From positions 2,490,499 to 2,554,498 of the forward strand of contig NC_092565.1 in assembly GCF_037975245.1 (NCBI RefSeq): a DNA stretch of 64,000 nucleotides, read 5' to 3'. This DNA is from Apostichopus japonicus. Lineage: Eukaryota > Echinodermata > Holothuroidea > Aspidochirotida > Stichopodidae. Below the pieces are notes generated by a model, which made no database searches, was not told the origin of the DNA, and was given only the letters and a program-made list of their open reading frames with translations. Position 1 is the stretch's first letter, and every line of letters begins with the position of its first letter. This document shows positions 61,828 to 64,000 of the stretch, piece by piece. A program made the position numbers and the translations under genes.

Positions 61828-62639
61828 CTGTAAAAGATTAGAAATTCTAGTTTCAGTACCAGCATAAAAAATAAAAGTGAAATATAGAAAAGATGAATGA
61901 AAGATACTGGTACACTTGCACATCACAGGCATAGATACAGAGACATCAGTTGTGAATTATTTGTAACTATCCTACAACATGTACTGTATTTCACAGCAGC
62001 AATCTCAGACTAACAAATTCACACTTCAAAGACCAAGTAATGCAGTGCCCACCAGCTTCATTTATTACTAATATACATTATATTACAAGTCGATCTGCTC
62101 AAATTATACCATTTTAGCAGGATTTCTTTTAAATTACATTGATGCCGTTAAGTTTCTAATATGGTGTGCAGTTTCAACCAAGTGACGAACAATGCAAAAA
62201 TGTGATGAGTTTTGGAATCCCTTTGAATGTGAGCATCTTAGCAATATGTATGGGCAACTTCAATGTAAGAATCTCTATAGAGCTCTATAGTATGTATGTA
62301 ACCAATCAACGTATATACATCAAAGTACATGACTCTTCACAGATATGACAGAACCAGTTTGATCTTGGGGTGATATTATTTGCAGGTAGAAGAATGTACA
62401 GTATACCGTATCCGGCTAAAGATAAACCAGCATAAAAGGATTCAGTCCTCCACCCAAAATGCTTGGACTGCACCTGAAAGGTAGTGGTGCTTGTTAATTT
62501 TCTTTAAGTACTTTGAGGACCTGCACTGTGTTAATTTCTGCCCACTTACAATTTACCAACTAAAACCATCTTTTTTATCTTGACTGGTTAACAATTAATG
62601 GTCTATTGCATGTATGTACTGTATACTGATGAAGCAATT
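61828..62639. other. Intron upstream of first visible exon
   Basis: Non-coding AT-rich sequence leading to a LINE. No ferlin first exon recognised. Confidence 0.5.
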
Positions 62640-64000
62640 AGTTGTCAAAGTTGTTTAGAATTGTCTGAAGCCAAACAAGGCTGCTGGTTTTGATAACTTC
62701 AGGGCACTCTACGGAATAAGCTCTGACTGATGCTGTCGATAATATAACTACTGCTCTGGATATGAAACAATCTTGTGTTGGTGTCTTCCTGGACTTATCA
62801 AAAGCATCTTGACACGATTGATCGATAAAATTTTATTAAAGAAGCTTTAGCATTATGGTATGTGAGGCAATGGCTTAAAGTGGATCAGTAGCTACCTCTG
62901 TAACAGGAAAGAATTTATATCTTTTCATGGAACTTACTGTGACTCTCAGATTATCATTTGTGGTGTGCCCCAAGGTTCTATTCTAGGTCCATTACTTTGT
63001 ATTAAAATATTTATGTAAATGATATATAAAATGTCTCAAATGTAAGTTTGAATATTCTCTTTCATCATCATCATTATCAGTTCGACCTCGGTCGACCATT
63101 ATCATCATGAGGGGTAGGAGAAGTTGGCCGGCCAATAACCTGGCATCGAGATTTCCAGTCATTTCTGTCTTCCATTTTTTAAGGGATATTCTCTTTACTG
63201 ATGATACAAACATTTTTTACAGGGAATTGACTTGAAAGGGATGGAGGACACAATATGCCATGAGTTACAAGCTTATCATGATTGGTAACAAATTGTTTGC
63301 ATTTTACATTTATTTTACTACAGTTGACATACTGCTTAACTATTTGGTCTGGTGGATACAATTTTCACATCAACACACTAATACTGTTACGAAAGAAAGC
63401 AACCATCACATATCACATGCTAAACATATACTAATCGTACTAGTAAGTTGTTTTCTACTCTACATTTGCTCAAGCTTGTTGATCTTATACATGTAAATAT
63501 CGTAGTTACCTTTTACCTACAGCATTGTTCATAATCTACTCCCAGTAAATTTCACAAATGTCCTTATCTACAATTACAAAATCCACAATTATAACACTCT
63601 GGCCAGCTGATAACCTTCACACTTCACATTTCAGAACTAATGCTGCCAAACAGTATTTGACAAATCACGCAAATTCTCTCTGGAACTCATTGCCACAGGA
63701 TATTAAACATTTTACGCACTGCTTCATCTTTCAGAAGAAATATAAGAAATAGCTAAATAGAGATATTACTGACTCTTACCACATTTCCCTCTATTACATT
63801 GCTTTAACTATTTGTATGTTTTGTTTTTGTTTGTTGTATATTTTTCCATATGTATAAGTTTAACTGTGTTATACGGGGAGTGACCTCATAGAGAAGCCTA
63901 CAAAGGTTTTTAGGTCACTTCCCTTTGTAAAGTATGGACATTACCACATACTAACTAATATATATACTTGTTCCATATGTTGTGATAAAACAAATGAAAA
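62640..64000 (+). mobile_element. LINE-like retrotransposon with decayed reverse transcriptase
   Basis: Plus-strand frames with shifts and stops show LKPNKAAGFDN (about 62670), CVGVFLDLSKA (about 62775), LKWISSYL (62878), ICGVPQGSILGPLLC (62957) and, after an insertion, FTDDTNIFY (63195): the RT motifs of a non-LTR element in order. A C-terminal segment RTNAAKQYLTNHANSLWNSL then PQDIKHF (63630-63710) matches the LINE ORF2 tail. The T-rich 3' part runs past the window end. Inactive; clade (CR1/Jockey group) uncertain. Confidence 0.8.
63063..63185. mobile_element. 123-bp insertion nested in the LINE, 11-bp target duplication
   Basis: ATATTCTCTTT occurs at 63052-63062 and again at 63186-63196, flanking a 123-bp segment that begins CATCATCATCATTATCAG and contains GTTCGACCTCGGTCGACC. 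Without this segment the surrounding RT frame reads continuously through the F-DD motif. It is probably a short non-autonomous element (SINE-like). Confidence 0.75.

Larger units (their letters stand above)
52785..61771. other. 9.0-kb intron between exons 1 and 2
   Basis: No exon recognised. Contents seen: dispersed repeat copy 3 (55197-55420), CT-rich low-complexity DNA (55575-55685), a minus-strand LINE 3' end (55975-56250), an AGGTCA array (56979-57050), a (CA)n tract (57249-57267) and a protein-like open region at 58294-58665 without family match. The remainder is AT-rich and unassigned. Confidence 0.5.

Noticed and set aside
1-64000. tRNA, rRNA or other structured RNA genes
   Set aside because: No tRNA A/B-box pair or rRNA-like stretch was recognised by eye; a covariance-model scan would be needed to exclude them.

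Overview
The window looks like animal nuclear DNA: AT-rich, intron-dense, with GT-AG introns, LINE fragments and many intronic minisatellites. It holds one large gene read on the minus strand. Thirty-nine consecutive exons were located by translating the minus strand and matching splice sites. Every junction keeps the reading phase. They encode about 1,460 residues of a type I (DysF-containing) ferlin, the dysferlin/myoferlin branch. Both gene ends lie outside the window. The exon with the start codon and first C2A strands is beyond base 64000, and the last two C2 domains and the C-terminal membrane anchor are beyond base 1. The species cannot be named. A marine invertebrate, perhaps a deuterostome, is my guess from the single dysferlin/myoferlin-like gene and the repeat types.

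Layout in transcription order (high to low coordinates): C2A (61827-45020, with introns of about 9.0 and 6.6 kb), an acidic linker (42352-42214), C2B and FerI (40967-37982), C2C (37617-33692), a very acidic linker made of four small frame-neutral exons (33332-26717), FerB (26327-25608), FerA (25471-24765), a C2-like segment (24418-19537), nested DysF repeats (19253-10159), a Lys-rich linker (9949-9835), C2D (8510-7033), and C2E with its tail (6478-2914). Ferlins are tail-anchored, multi-C2, Ca2+-responsive proteins acting in membrane fusion and repair. The visible part is the cytosolic portion.

The introns carry at least ten minisatellite arrays, roughly 8 kb in all. Several involve splice sites. 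A 46-bp array has copied the last 16 nt of one exon plus its donor region. A 79-bp tandem duplication has copied another exon end and its intact donor. A 545-bp purine/pyrimidine array places about 23 polypyrimidine-TTAG decoy acceptors just upstream of a real acceptor. A 115/137-bp array starts about 13 nt from an acceptor. Three arrays have units that are themselves hairpin-forming.

Mobile DNA comprises 3' ends of LINE-like elements (20640-21130 plus; 62640-64000 plus, with reverse-transcriptase motifs and a nested 123-bp insertion flanked by an 11-bp target duplication; 55975-56250 minus), a three-copy dispersed repeat, and a same-orientation family of degenerate repeats rich in TGACCT half-sites. 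I saw no rRNA, tRNA, CRISPR or second intact protein gene. No new biological system is evident. The most interesting signal is the coupling of minisatellite growth to splice sites in one ferlin gene.
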